Shown: piece after piece, positions 44,565 to 56,984 of the stretch
Layout: each line of letters begins with the position of its first letter
How positions within the stretch are numbered: position 1 is the first letter of the stretch
Assembly: GCA_022496205.1 (NCBI GenBank)
Contig: WTXD01000022.1
Span: forward strand, 310,001-374,000
Source of the DNA: Gloeopeniophorella convolvens
Lineage: Eukaryota; Basidiomycota; Agaricomycetes; Russulales
Length of the DNA stretch: 64,000 nucleotides
Reading direction: 5' to 3'
The notes under the pieces: model-generated
Database searches by the model: none
The model's input: only the letters and a program-made list of their open reading frames with translations
What the model was told of the DNA's origin: nothing
Made by a program: the position numbers and the translations under genes

Positions 44565-46456
44565 TTAAACGCTTTCGCTTCCAGGAACGGGCCCCTCTTC
44601 TCGCGCAACAGCGTCTTTGGCCTACCAACATGTTAGTCAACTTGTCTGCTCGCAAATAGAACAACCCCTCTACCTCTACGAGGAGGTCATTGTCGACATC
44701 CGGAAGCGACTCCGCAGCATCTCCGTCGAGTGGAGTTACCTGCCATCTTGTGGGCGGGTTCTCGATATACAGGCAAAGGTCAGAGGGTAGATGCGCGCCG
44801 TGTTCTGCGTTGAACAACTCGCGGACTGCTCGTTCCTCTAAACCTCGATCAGAGGCAGACAATACGAATAGGCGTAAGCACTACACACCTTCTGACATGG
44901 CTTCGAGCTGTGCCATCATCCCGCGTACAATATTCTCAGCTGCTTCCTTGTATTGTCGGCGTCGTGCAATCTCTACGAGCAGCTTACTATACGACAGCTG
45001 ATACGCAGTGAATTGCTGCGTGAGGTCTTCGATGACAATCAAGTTCTGCTGTAGACCATCCAGACGACTTGTGCACTGGGCCTAGCGATTACAAGTGGGT
45101 CAGAGACTGCGAGTGGTAGATGCGAAGATGCCAAGGAGACGGACGTCAATCTCATCTTGCCGTCGTAGCACGTCGTCCATAATGTCGCCCAATTCCTCAA
45201 GCTCTTCGAGTGTGGTCCGGTGCTTCTGGAGGTCTTGTTGGCAAGTTCGCTTAGCTGATAGCAGTTCTTCGCTGTGCAGCCGGTCAAGGTTGGGCAGCAG
45301 AATGGAGGGGGGATATAGCTTACTGGCTACGTTCGATCGCTGACAGGCTGTCTTCCAACTCTGAGAGAATGGCAGGGAGCTCCTCGGCATCACGCATCAT
45401 CTCTGTGAATGAAGATAGATCAACGTTCTCGTGTGAATAATGGAGGGAGGTGAATACCTTGGATGTCATCTTCACTGAACATCTCCCCAGCCTCACTCTC
45501 CTTTAGAGCCTCCTCCATCTTATCGAAATGTTCTGCCAGACTCTCCAATTGGTGCGCCATCTCATTCGACCAATGCTCTTGAGTGGTGAGCACCTGGTGA
45601 ATGTCTACGGCCGGTTTATCTGGCGGCAATGCATCGCGAATGGCATGTAAAGCGTCTTGCAACGTCGCGGAGTAGCTGGCTGAAGTGGCCAGGCTGTCCT
45701 GGAAAGACGCAATGAGTCTAAGCAAACATTCACATTTGAGGTCTTATTGACTTCTAATTGGTTGCGTTCAGAATCTATGGTCTCAAGTGCATCCTCGATC
45801 GTACGCTCGTCCACGAAGTCGCGTAGTGTCTTCCAGCGGCTCTTATCTGCCTTCAGCTTTTCGGCTCTTCTGAGGTTGACGATGTGGCCGTTACTGTGGC
45901 GAACGGTGAGCGTGGGGCTGTGGTCAGGGCCCGTAGTGAGATGCGGCTCGTCGGGTTCAGAGTCAGACGAGGGGTTGAGGAATATGGATGAACCAGACGC
46001 ATTCTCATGGAAGTCAGGTGGCACGGCATGCTTGCCCAACGACTCAAGGACAGAGTCCAAATCGTCGTTGTTTCGAGAACGAGACTTATCCCAAGTCTAT
46101 TGCGTGTCAGAGTGCGGACGCCTGAGCGCTCACGGGAACTCACCTGCGTCTGCTTCTCAAGTTGAGCGCGACGCTCCTCAATGAGCTTCGCCACGCCAGC
46201 TGCAAGCTACACGCATATAAGCTTACAGAAGCATGGCGTTTGGAGGTAGACGAGCCTTGAGCTGCTCAATTACAGCGTTACTGATCCACTGTATCTTGGC
46301 ATTGAGTGCAAGGACATCAGACGCCTCTCTGGCGGATGAGTTAGATGCAGAGTTCGCGCGCGAGCAGAGAGCCTGGCCCTGTTGGAGAGCCTTCTTCGAC
46401 TGTAGGACGAGGGATACGAGATGCGGCTGGCCGGTGCGGTCTGTGGGAGAAGCCAT
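44565..46456 (-). CDS. ATG17: Autophagy scaffold Atg17
   Basis: Scaffold of the Atg1 complex that builds the phagophore assembly site. Elongated helical protein: LVSLVLQSKKALQQGQALC, VLALNAKIQWISNAVIEQLK, AKLIEERRAQLEKQTQ, LDSVLESLGKHAVPPDFH, then long coiled coils (KSRWKTLRDFVDERTIEDAL, HLESLAEHFDKMEEALK type, TTLEELEELGDIMDDVL) and the conserved C-terminal block LFNAEHGAHLPSDLCLYIEN. Start 46,456; the last exon ends SESV with TAA at 44,565-44,567. Many introns. Divergent from the uridine kinase gene with only 155 bp between ATGs. Confidence 0.88.
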
Positions 46457-46611
46457 CGGTGGGTGTGAGCGTGACGCCTGAGCGTCACTCGAGGCAATGC
46501 ACGCGCCCGACTTGACGCGTAGCGGCGTACCGCGCGCCGCGCGCCGCGCGACTTCCATTCCGGGACACCTATTTGAGCGCTTCTCCTTAACGGCTAGCGC
46601 CTGCTCCGACC
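46457..46611. promoter_or_regulatory. Compact bidirectional promoter ATG17/URK1
   Basis: 155 bp between divergent ATGs, containing the GC palindromic run GCGCGCCGCGCGCCGCGCGA at about 46,529-46,550. Function inferred. Confidence 0.45.
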
Positions 46612-48991
46612 ATGGCCGACCATCTCGACCCAAGCAGAGCCCGCGGCCGCAGCGAGTCGGTCAACACAGACGCATCTAGCACCCTCATCTCCCCACTGCC
46701 TACCCCAAATCCCAGCCCAAAGCCTACTCCTCTGGTCCCTTCAAGACTTTTAACCAACACCATCCTCAAATCTCATGGCAGGCCGCCCTGGTATTTCTCT
46801 CCGTCGGCCCCAATTTAGAGCATCTTGAGCCACTGAGCGCTCCTGCCTAGGTACGACGAGGATGGAGAGGCAATCTCCCCGGCGTTCGTCATTGGCATAG
46901 CTGGTGTGTGCCCACACTCCTGCGCATCACATTCAGATCTCACACTCTTCACAAGGCGGCTCTTCTAGCGGCAAGGTCTGCACGCTCTGCCGTGCATCGT
47001 GCTGGGCCTTACGCGCTATGTAGACCCATGTTGCACGTCAGATCGTGCGCGCCCTGGGCTCGATTCCCACTGTTGTCATCATGTCCCAGGTCTGTAATCT
47101 AGCCGCCAGATCGACCCTGCTCAGCGCTGACCCGACACAGGACAGCTTCTACAAGCAGCACACTCCAGAGCAGGTCGCTCTCGCCTTTGCCTCGCGCTTC
47201 GACTTTGACCACCCCGACTCGATCGACATGGAGCTCTTCGCCGCGGTGTGTACCACATTGAACTCCGGGCTTGGGGTGGAGAACTGATGACACATGCGCT
47301 CCTCCAGTGCCTTTCAGACCTGAAGCAGCTCCAGCAAACGAATATCCCTGTATATTCGTTTACAGAGCACCAGAGACTTGACGAAACCAAGTATCTGTAT
47401 GGCGCAACCATCATCATAGGTGTCGCTCAGTCAGGCAGCCCCACAATCTCCTCATGTCGCTGAATGCTTCCTAGCCGAGGGTATATTGGCGCTGCACGAC
47501 CCGGAGATGCGTAAACTCTACGACCTCAAGGTGAACACGTTGTTGACCTTCCTCAACGATGCGCTCAATACCAGCCCTCAGATCTTCGTGCAAGCAGACT
47601 CCGATCTGATGCTCGCCCGTCGCATCGCACGCGACACAAAGGAGCGTGGACGAACGGTGGACGGTATCTTGGAACAGTGAGTCCAAACTCTTTGTATGGG
47701 GTGCTGCTCATTGGTCCGAAGATATCTTCGTTACGTCAAGCCATCCTATGACAATTTCGTTCTTCCAAGTTCTCGCCATGCTGACATCGTATGTGCCATC
47801 CTTGGGGTACGGCGTTTTCAACTAATGGTCACAGATCGTTCCCGGAAATAATAACGGCGTAGCGATTGAGCTTATCTCTACGCATATACGAAGACAATTG
47901 GACCAGCGCTCGCGCCATTTCCGCCGGAAGATGGCCGCGGCCGCCTCGCTGAGACGATCTATGTCTAAAGGGCCTCCCCGTGAACTCACCATCGAAGAAT
48001 CCGGAGTAACTGTTCTAGAGCAGACACCCCAGCTGAGGGTAAGGCACATGCCCACCGAGGTGATCTCACGCTGATGTTACGTAGGGAATTTACACCGTTC
48101 TACGTGATCGGACATCAAGTCGACAAGACTTTATATTCTTCGTTGATCGTTTGGCAACGCTCTTGATCGAGAAGGCGATGGAAAAGCTTCCGTATAAGGC
48201 CGTGACCATCGAGACCCCTGTTGGCGTTCAGACAAAAGGGAAAGCGATCGACACAGAGGTACCGCTTGGCGTAATCTTTCTCCGCCGAGCTCCACTTATC
48301 CACGCGTGCAGTCACTGTGTGGTGTGACTATCTTACGCTCGTAAGTGTGGCCAGCGTGCATCGAATGCATCACTCAGTATCGATCAGTGGTGGCCCTCTC
48401 GAGCAAGGCTTACAGCGCGTCATCAATGATGTGCCCATAGGCTCCCTGCTTGTACAGTCTGACTCCAAGTCTGGAGAGCCTCTGCTCTTCCAAGTCAGGC
48501 TTCCTGAATGCATCCGCGAGCGACACCGCGCGGAGAATACATGGGTCTTCCTCCTCGATGCGCAGGCATGCATCCTTCTCTATGCCCTCGTCCTATCATC
48601 TAACACGGGCACGAAATAGATCGGCACCGGCGCAGCAGGCTTCATGGCGATACGTGTACTCCTCGACCACGGCGTAAAGCCGGACCACATCATCTTCGTC
48701 ACCTTCCTCGTCGCGCGCACGGGCGGCATCGCGCACCTGCGCCGCACGTTCCCGGACGTGAACATCGTCACGGGTGCCGTCGACGCCAACCTGCGCGAAG
48801 TATGGATCGAGAATGCGCAGCGGCACGCGGTTTTTGCGGACGAGGACGGGTTCGACAACGAGGACCAGCACAAGGCATGGGTCGTTGAGCCCGGGATGGG
48901 ACAGATCGGTCAGTTTCCTGCTGGCGCGACCTCCGCTGAGCTCTGCTGACTGTTGGGATGGTTGACAGGCGACAGGTATTATCTTGATTAG
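46612..48991 (+). CDS. URK1: Uridine/cytidine kinase with C-terminal UPRT-like domain
   Basis: Pyrimidine salvage kinase phosphorylating uridine and cytidine. Ser/Pro-rich N-terminus, then the P-loop IAGGSSSGKTHVA split over an intron, TVVIMSQDSFYK, FDFDHPDSIDMELF, EGILALHDPEMR, FVQADSDLMLARRIARD and DIIVPGNNNGVAIELI. The C-terminal half is UPRT-like: LRDRTSSRQDFIFFVDRLA, LCGVTILRSGGPLEQGL, GSLLVQSDSKSGEPLL, IRVLLDHGVKPDHIIFVTFL and WVVEPGMGQIGDRYYLD. This fused layout is that of yeast Urk1 and human UCKL1, in which the UPRT-like part is usually considered inactive. Stop TAG 48,989-48,991. Confidence 0.92.
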
Positions 48992-49772
48992 ACTGTATCT
49001 GGCTCAGAACATTAGGCACCGGTACTTATATGGCATTGCATCTCCACATCAGACAATACAGCTTGTGTACGCTCACCAGAGTATAGCATTATGTCGCTTC
49101 CCCGAGCCAGATGCGAAATATCATAGGATTCTCAAGGAAGTCAAGACCTATGTTGTATGCGTTTACCGTCTATCAACAATTGTATGAGTGCAGAGGATTT
49201 TGACGCGCAGACGCCCAGGGTACCCCCGTCACTCGAAGAGACCGGTATCGTGGCATCTTATAGATCTAATCTGGTCCATCGGTGTCATTCTCGTAAGTTA
49301 TAAAAACGTGCATCTATGCGGAAGGCAATTGTCACATCTGAAAGCGACCGGCTCTTCGAACACGCCTGCCTACTAATATGAGTGCAGGAACCCAGTGTGC
49401 AGAACCTATTTTAGTGGCCAGAAGTGACTAGTGACTCGGCGTCCGCCAACTCTCTGCCAGCGCCCGCCCGACCGAACCGATACGCAACAGCCTCAGCTTT
49501 CAGTTATCAATTCATAGCTTTCAGCTTCAAACCTCAAGCGCAGAAGTCAGGGGCCAGATCCGAATCCATTACATGCAAGGGAGCCGAGAAGCCCTAGTCG
49601 GGGTAAAATTGGTGGTCTAGCACAATATATCCACCATTGGCAGGTGGGCTCGATAGGTGATGATTAGATGTCGGTGTTGGGTAAGGAATGAGTGCGATGC
49701 GGTAAGATATACATGCGAAGCAATCGTCCAATAGAGTCCATAGCTCGGGGATGCGGTCTAGGATGTGCCCCA
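48992..49772. other. Convergent intergenic region
   Basis: 3' flanks of the uridine kinase and Ca2+/H+ exchanger genes. AT-richer than coding DNA. No gene recognised. Confidence 0.5.
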
Positions 49773-52679
49773 TTACCGCTTCAGGTCCATCGTGCATGTT
49801 CCGAGGGTGTCAGAGTAGTTTGAGCCGGGGTAGAACCAGAAGCTGACTGCGATGTTGATATAAAAACCTGCAAGGTTGCACGTAAGTCGTGACAGCGAGC
49901 CTCGACAGGACGTAGCGACCAAACTCACAGATCAAGATCGCACCCTCGAGCCAGTTGGATTTACCATCAGCAACGACGTAGGTCATAACATGAACTGTGT
50001 AACAGTGAATGGGTTGACCGGGGTACCTCCGCGATAGTGCTTACCGGAGATATACAAAACCTATCCGCACTCACGGGTCAGGGTCACCGTTTGGGAGGTG
50101 TGTAGAAGAATACATACTATCGATTCGAAAGGATCAAACAGGAGCGGCAGCGGTTTGCCAAGTACCCAGCCCAGGATAACCATGAACCTAGACACGAAAT
50201 GCATTAGACGCAATTTCGATATAGCAGCTGCACAAACGAACGGAATGACGAAAAGAGCGGTTTGCTGAGGCATTCTCATTAGTACAGATGATTCACCATC
50301 CCACTGATTGGCTTACGATGGTCGACCCAACCGCGACACTGATGCTCAGCGTTAGCCGATCCTGCCTCGAGACGTTGATAGCAGTCAGGCACTCTTTCGC
50401 CCCGTCAGATGCGTCCGGTACGATGCAAATACTGGGACGGTCACTCACCGGCAATACCGTTCATCATCGGGAGGAGAATCAGGGCAATCCACTCCTTACT
50501 GATACGCCCGGATAGCTCGTTCATAGATTCCACAAGCCACTCCGCATCGATGGCAACGAGCTAGGGGAGGAATTTCTGAGCCGGCTCTGGAGCAGAAAGA
50601 TGACAGGACACGCACCACGGTAACGATGACGAGAAGCAAGAGAGTCACGGTCCAGCTCAGTTGCGGCTTCTCTTCACCGGGTGCGTCCTGGGTACCGGCT
50701 TTGTCGTCGCCCTCCACCCTCTGCTCCTCATCAGACTGCTCGTGGATCGTGTCCTCGGCGCGATACTCTGCGTTCAGATTCTCCCCAGATGGCAGCCTGG
50801 TCGCCGCGCAGCGCCCGTCGCGTACAAGCTTCACGGTCGTCCCCAGCGCTGGTGCAGGCGTCGCAGTGCCACGGGAATACACGTACCCCAAAGAGGACGA
50901 CGTGCCACTAGAGACAGGCAGAGAGATATCCGATGCCGATGCGAAGGAACGCCTGTAGCCGAGGTTTGGGACGCCCACAGGAGAGGGCGCGCGAGATCCC
51001 GGGCTTGACTCGCCGCTGCTTTCGCCGCTCCTCTCTTTTTCCCTGAATTGGCTGCGCCGCCGAGGGGGCAGACGAGGCCGTTTGACAGCGTGCCGGTTGC
51101 TCGCGTTGTTGACATCCTTGAAAAGATGGGTATGTGACCACAACTGAAACAGGAGGTATGCACAATAGACTGTCCAATGTGTATTAGGACTGTCGACCGC
51201 ACGTGGGTTGCAGAGTTGTACCTGCCACGAGAACAACCGAGACCTGCCCGGCGTCAATCAAAATAAGGTGTTTCAAACACCGAAGGAGGCTGGACCACGT
51301 ACGCCATGGCTCATCTTGAGAATGGCTGCTTTCTGATCCGCCGCCGTTGATTCGTTGCGCCAGCTCAAGGAGAAGTGATATGCCGCGGGCATGAGAATAG
51401 CTCCAACACTGATGCTAAGAAGTGACGAGTGGACCTGCGTCGCAGCTCAAGTTCGTGTGAACAGTCAGACACAGCCCATGGCAATGGGTCCATACTCACT
51501 GACGTCAAAGCCCTGCTCAGTGAACCGCAGACCTCCAGCAAAGAAACACATTCCCAATACCATGACTATATGCAAGTCAGAAGGATATCACGTAGGAAGT
51601 TGTCACCTACGCAGCTTGCTGAGCATAGAGCCAATCACTGAACGCATATGATAAGTGACACCCCCGAATCCTTCCAGGATGACGCACGAGATGACTGGAC
51701 AACTCTGAGTTCGCACTTGCGGAGAGCTGTCGCCTGTTTGAATGTTATATGAGTAGCCACATAGCTAGACGAGACGGCTCGGGCGCACAGCAATCACTAA
51801 CTCCACGCTTCTCATGGTGAGTAAACTGAAGATGCAAATGTATCAGATGAACTAAGCTCACATATTGCTCTGGAAACATCAATTCATCAAATCGTGAACG
51901 ACATCTGAGTGGAGGGATCGCACCAAACTAGCGTTCAGGAGACCAGCCTTAGAGCCACCTAAGCGAATGGCCAACTCGTTCGTTGCAAGGTCGTGGAGCT
52001 GTCGCACACTCCTTAGCATACAGCCACCAGGGGAGAGAATTGATACTATTACCCTGACGAGTGGCATCATGGACAAGATGCAGACTATGTATGAAGCCAT
52101 CGTCGGTCTGAGTCGAAGGCGACAGGACAGGCAAACGCACAAACAAAGACAAGGGTATGCGATTCTTGCGACACCGAATCTACAATCCACTGCGAGAGGC
52201 GTTGGAGGGTAAGCATCCGGGGTAGGGCAATGACTCACGGAAGCAGGGAGCAGAAGAAGCAGTACATTGAACCCTGTTCGACATCAGCGGGTGAGCATCA
52301 TGGCTGAGTGTTATCAACGCGGCTTACAAGAGCCCATAAATACAACTTTCCAACCCTCAAAGAGTCGCATTGATGGCTTCCGCGAGCCGGCCTTCTCTTC
52401 CACCGCTAGTGGCATCTTTTCTCTGTCATCAAGACTGGCCCTAGGCTTGTACCAAGGCCAAAGGTACGAAGTATCGTTGTTGGGTGACTGGCCAGGACCA
52501 TCGTAGGAAGAGATGACCGAAGGCGCAGCAGTTGCCGTTGATGATCCAGTCAGCGTCCTAGAAAGGGGCGGAAGGGGTATGATATCGGGACGAAAAACGC
52601 CTGCGCTTAATCGCCTGGGTGCTGAATGAATGGACTCATAGTAATTGGTGCCGTCCGCTGGGGAAGAATACTGGGACAT
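49773..52679 (-). CDS. Vacuolar-type Ca2+/H+ exchanger (CaCA family)
   Basis: CAX/VCX-type antiporter moving Ca2+ into vacuoles against protons. A Ser/Pro-rich cytosolic N-terminus (about 120 aa) leads to FNVLLLLLPAS, LHDLATNELAIRLGGSKAGL, NASLSNIVELVIA (first cation-binding helix), LRKCELRVVQSS, then a long charged loop rich in Ser and Arg (SREK/ESSGESSPGSR region), QLSWTVTLLLLVIVTVLVAI, LILLPMMNGIAECLTAI (second repeat), VAVGSTIQTALFVIPFV and final helices ending YSDTLGTCTMDLKR. At least 13 exons, some tiny: 51,869-51,862 (8 nt) and 51,807-51,789 (19 nt). Usual GNxxE of repeat 1 reads SNIVE. Start 52,679, stop TAA 49,773-49,775. Confidence 0.85.
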
Positions 52680-53187
52680 TTCCTGGAACTCTCAAGAGAG
52701 TGGGGGTAGTTCAACAGGGAGCAACGATGCCGCGTTGGTCGAGAGCGAGGTTTTGTATAGATCGAGGGAGACGGGAAGACGTCACGCATTCCTTATAAAA
52801 ATAGGACTGCAGCCCCGTTTCTCCAAAGCAGAGCCCGGCATGGATCGCTTCGAAGCCGCTAGAAGACGGACGGCGTGGGCGCGCCGTAGGGGAGAATTTA
52901 AGCTAAACCCGGAGAAGTGATAGGCGGAGGAGCCCCACTGGCGACTCGAAGTCGAGCCTGAATGTCGAGATGATGCAGCGATGGTCTCCCGCGCCTTGAA
53001 CGATTTATGTAGTGATACGGCGCTCACTGAACGAATGCCGGATGCAGCACCGACTGAATGTTTACTTGTACATGCGGCGGGAGTAAATTGAGCGATCGTG
53101 CAAGTCGAGAGTCGAGATCGTCATCGCGGTTGTGCGGCAGGAAACGTGATCGCGTCGCGTACGCGTGTTGCATTACATAACACCCTA
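52680..53187. other. Intergenic upstream of the exchanger gene
   Basis: No gene recognised. Lies between the exchanger start and the stop of the small unknown gene, both on the minus strand. Confidence 0.45.
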
Positions 53188-53633
53188 TTACAGGTGGACC
53201 GCCTCCAATGCCGCCCTCCACGACTCACCCCCGTTGTTCTTCCCAACCTCGACCTCGTCGACCAACATGAGCTGGGTATCCGAGCACCAAATCTCCACAT
53301 ACTCCTGGCATCAAGTTGGGTGCTTGTATCTTTCTGTACTCCCCGATTACTGACCGGTGTGACCCATACTGTAGTCTCACGACCAGGTGCTGTATCCTCG
53401 GCTCTGCTCGACTGCCGGCCGCTTACCAGACGCCATCGATATAGGCCACCGTCCTCCTGCTTGTCCCGCACAACATCAAAGAAGATGAGCTGCATGTGAG
53501 CAAGAGTCCGACGGAGGGTGGGCTCCCTCTCATCACGCCTCCAGGTGACTATTGAGCAGAATATTCTCGTCGCTGGGGTCCGGGGCCACCCACCGATAAT
53601 CAAGGTTAACGCCCCTTCACTGCTCTCGTACAT
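53188..53633 (-). CDS. Small protein of unknown function
   Basis: Start ATG at 53,633 is preceded by an in-frame TAA. Exon pieces: MYESSEGALTLII, an intron with donor GTGGGT and acceptor CAATAG, then HMQLIFFDVVRDKQEDGGLY plus RWRL, an intron starting GTAAGC, and a last exon EYVEIWCSDTQLMLVDEVEV ending ALEAVHL. The middle (53,310-53,440) may contain a further small exon. The FFDVV/GGLYRW/VEIWCSDTQLML pattern looks like a real beta-rich domain, but I do not recognise the family. Confidence 0.45.
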
Positions 53634-53704
53634 GTGGGCTTACGTAGCTTTGTGTTCGTTCCCGACAGGGCCGTCTATACGGGAACATCGACACAGCAAG
53701 TTCA

Positions 53705-55033
53705 ATGTGGCAACTAGAGCCAAGGAGTTCCGGACTTTCTCTGCGCGACCGTACTACCTCCACGGCATCAACAGCGTCAACGCGGTCCTCTTACGCGCTG
53801 GTTTCTGAACCCGAGATATCCAGCAGCTTTGCTGCCTCCCTTGCCAGCGGGCCCACTTCGGACACCGAAGATTTCCACGTTTCATCACCAGGCCTGTCGT
53901 CACCCGTCTCCTCTGCAGATGAACGCACGGGATTTGCGACAATCCATCATTCACGCCGCCGCAAGCAGCATAAATCCCGAGCCGAATCTCCGCGGCATCT
54001 TGCCCAGAGCATTGCCTCATCGCTCTCATCTGTCGAGTCGCTACACGCATCTGGTCCGGGAAGGCTGTTGACAGTGCATCTTGAGAAATCCGATTCAATA
54101 ATATGGCCATCTCTGATCATTGGCCCTGTACCTGAGGCTCTCTCTCCGTGTGCCCCCAGCCCTACTGGGATGCCCTCGGACGCGGAGTTGTCGTTTAACA
54201 TGGACCCTACAAGCCTTACGTTGAGTGCGCTAGAGCTATTTGATATCAGGAAAGACCACGAGGGGGCTTTTGAGTATTTCTTGTGAGTGTATCCTTGCGA
54301 TCCTTGCAATCCAAACGCGAGGTTATTGACCCATTACCACAGGCGAGCATGGCTCCGAGCGCACCTGCCATCGGCAACGGTGCGACTTGTCAGCCATTAT
54401 GTCCCCCTTGACAACATACCCGACCCGCTCCCTATTCTATCCGAGGATACGGCAGAGCTGGGGAGGACAGCATACTACATCCAGGCTCTAGGTGGGCCAT
54501 CCGGGCTCGCCCAGCTCTACCTGGAAGCAGGTCTGCTTCATTTGGAAGGCGCCGCTCCCATGCTCCTCGCAAGCTCGTACTCACCGCTGTCCTCCATCCG
54601 CCTCCCGCCACAATCCCAGTACCTGCCTAATGCGTCTGAGGGTGCTGCAGCGTGGAGGCGCGATCGAGAAGCTGCTCGCGAATACTTCGACCGTGCCCAA
54701 GTGCTAAATCCGGCGTTGGAGGTTCCAGCCCTTCCCGTAGAAGAAGAAGAATCACCTGATGATGATGCGACCGAGTTGGGATTGCGCATGCCTTCTGTTG
54801 ACATTCGCCAGCCTGCTCCAGAAGATGGCCAGCCCCGCCGAAGAAATACACAGAAGGAAGAACATCGTGACAAAGAGATAGTTGAAATACCACAAAGGGC
54901 CCGAAGGACGGAAGACCTCGACGGTGCATGGTACCTGCATGTTCCGGGTCTGGTGGGTGCCGGCACAGCACTCCTCGTCGTCGGCGTCATTGGGGCACTC
55001 AGTTTCTCAACGTGGAGGAAAAGTCAGAGTTAA
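53705..55033 (+). CDS. Tail-anchored protein of unknown function
   Basis: Two exons (53,705 to about 54,281, and from about 54,342 to 55,033). The Ser-rich N-terminus has an RRRKQHK basic patch. A helical middle (ALELFDIRKDHEGAFEYFL, joined to RAWLRAHLPSATVRLVSHYV) is followed by AYYIQALGGPSGLAQLYLEA and REYFDRAQVLNPALEVP, resembling TPR-like helical pairs. An acidic then basic linker precedes one C-terminal membrane helix (VPGLVGAGTALLVVGVIGAL) with a short STWRKSQS tail, so it is probably tail-anchored with its bulk in the cytosol. Family not recognised. Confidence 0.65.
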
Positions 55034-55397
55034 TCCTTTGGACGTTGTATTTATGCAGGGGTCGCAAGGTCGCTGTAGCGTTCATGCTCTGACGTACATC
55101 TATCTTGTTTATTAGCTGCGTTTATGATCGCTTGCTTCGCTTAGATCTTCGATATAGCTGAAGTCAAATAGGCTTCTTCATTCCGCTCCGGTCCTGGTTT
55201 TGTCGGCCGGATGTGAGCACGTAAAGGGAAACTTGAGCCCAGGAACCGGACCAATTTCATGATGATGCAAGCTAGTCGGGTATCCTCGATTGAAACTCAG
55301 GATATGTCCAGTCCCTCCATCTGCCATCGTCAGGAGATTCGAGCTGCAGCAACGTAGACGCGACATAGCAAACCCCTCAGTCGGCGTCCCTACCGTC
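55034..55397. other. Intergenic upstream of THI80
   Basis: No gene recognised. The frame upstream of the chosen THI80 start is open back to an ATG at 55,290 (MKLRICPVPPS), but that extension has no conserved features. Confidence 0.45.
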
Positions 55398-56441
55398 ATG
55401 TCTTCCGAGACACAGACCTGGACTATACCCTTTCTTCAGTCAACTTCGCACGGCAACGCCTCGAAATCAAGGATAGCACTCATAATCCTCAATCAGCCAT
55501 TCTCCAGACCCCTCTTGCGACGCTTATGGCAGAACTCGGATTGGCACTGCTGCGCGGACGGTGGCGCGAATCGCTTGTACGACACTTTGGACACGTCGGA
55601 TAGACCGACCGGCTGGCTGGGCCGTATCGCTACCTGGCTCACACGACCGCGACGCATGGAGGTGGACGATTACCTGCCAGACCTCATTAAAGGTGACCTG
55701 GACTCATTGAGGGACGACGTCCGGCGGTTTTACAAGACACGCGTAAGTCATACACTTGCTCAACCGAGTCTTACCTTGCGAGTCGACCCTTTCCGTAGGA
55801 TGTATCCATCGTTCGGGACAGGGACGAATACTCTACCGATCTCATGAAATGTGTTGAATCACTTCAGGAGAAAGAGAAGGCCGATGGTGTCGAGGTAGGT
55901 GCTCATTCGCCGAATGGTCATCTTCTTGATTGGAATGTCCTTTATTGGCCAGAATCCCTATGATATCGTGCTGCTTGGTGGGTTATCCGGCCGGCTGGAC
56001 CAAACCGTACATACGCTCTCGTACCTTCACAAGATCCGTAAAAGCGGGCGCCGTATCTTTGCCGTGACGGACGACAACGTGGGCTGGGTTCTCGACGAGG
56101 TACGCGCTCTTTCACTCGGCGCAGCACGGTGCTCACGAAGACAGGGCAAACACGCCATCTCGATTGATCACACCCTACTCGGGCAAACGTGTGGGCTGCT
56201 CCCCGTTGGTGTGGATTCGACAGTGTTGACTACGACGGGGCTGAAGTGGAATCTGAGTACGTGAGCGACTGCCGTTTCGCTTGCATAGACACTCACATGC
56301 ACTGCAGCAAACGCAGTCAGTGGGTTTGGTGGGCAGATATCGACCTCGAATCATCTCGTTCCCGGAGAAGACACAGTGTACATCGAGACCTCCAGGCCTA
56401 TTTGGTGGGTCGTCGAACTGAGAAGAGAAAGTCTCGAATGA
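55398..56441 (+). CDS. THI80: Thiamine pyrophosphokinase
   Basis: Makes thiamine diphosphate from thiamine and ATP. Blocks: LIILNQPFSRPLLRRLWQ, WHCCADGGANRLYD (DGGANR motif), LIKGDLDSLRDDVRRFY (catalytic GDxDS), RDRDEYSTDLMKCVE (DQxxTD-like), IVLLGGLSGRLDQTVHTLSY (GGxxGRxDH-like) and the C-terminal domain GLLPVGVDSTVLTTTGLKWN, then VSFGGQIST and SNHL. Five exons. The start at 55,398 places MSSETQTWTIPF ahead of the fold. Ends RRESLE at TGA 56,439-56,441. Confidence 0.92.
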
Positions 56442-56687
56442 ATTTCAAGTTGGGACACCTAGACAAACAGTATGACTACGTGGAATAATGCCCTTGTCAG
56501 ACACCCTTAGACTTATGCACACACGTTACTTATCAAGACCTATGCCAGAGACCAATATTCACGATCCTCCGAAATGCTGAACACCCTCCTCGATGATGGT
56601 CGCGGCTCTCGGCCCGATTACCGAGTAGAACGACGTTGCCTGAGACAGCGCGCTCTCGCTGGGCATGCTTCTTTCACACCTACGGCT

Positions 56688-56984
56688 ATGTCACAATCAC
56701 AGACACCATCAGAGCCCGTCTCAATTACCGTCTTGTATTTTGCCGCTGCCTCAACGGCAACACGCCTCGACTCGGAACTTGTGCAGCTCCCTGTGCAGAC
56801 AGAACCCTTCCGACTCTCGTCCCTAGCGGGGCTGCTTACGGACCGGCATCCGAACACCTCACTCGGAAAAGTGCTCCAAGGCAGCCAATGGAGCGTGGAT
56901 GCAGAGATGGTGGACGACCCGGAACAGGTCGTGCTCAGGGGCGGGGAGGAGGTTGCAGTGATATGTCCGGTTTCCGGGGGCTGA
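56688..56984 (+). CDS. MOCS2A: Molybdopterin synthase small subunit (MoaD/MOCS2A)
   Basis: Ubiquitin-like sulfur carrier for molybdenum cofactor synthesis. Single exon, 98 aa, from MSQSQTPSEPVSITVLYFAA to EVAVICPVSGG. The beta-grasp start (SITVLYFAAAS) and the C-terminal Gly-Gly, which is thiocarboxylated, are diagnostic. The start at 56,688 is preferred over the in-frame ATG at 56,574 because MoaD proteins start just before the first strand. Confidence 0.88.
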   Translation: MSQSQTPSEPVSITVLYFAAASTATRLDSELVQLPVQTEPFRLSSLAGLLTDRHPNTSLGKVLQGSQWSVDAEMVDDPEQVVLRGGEEVAVICPVSGG

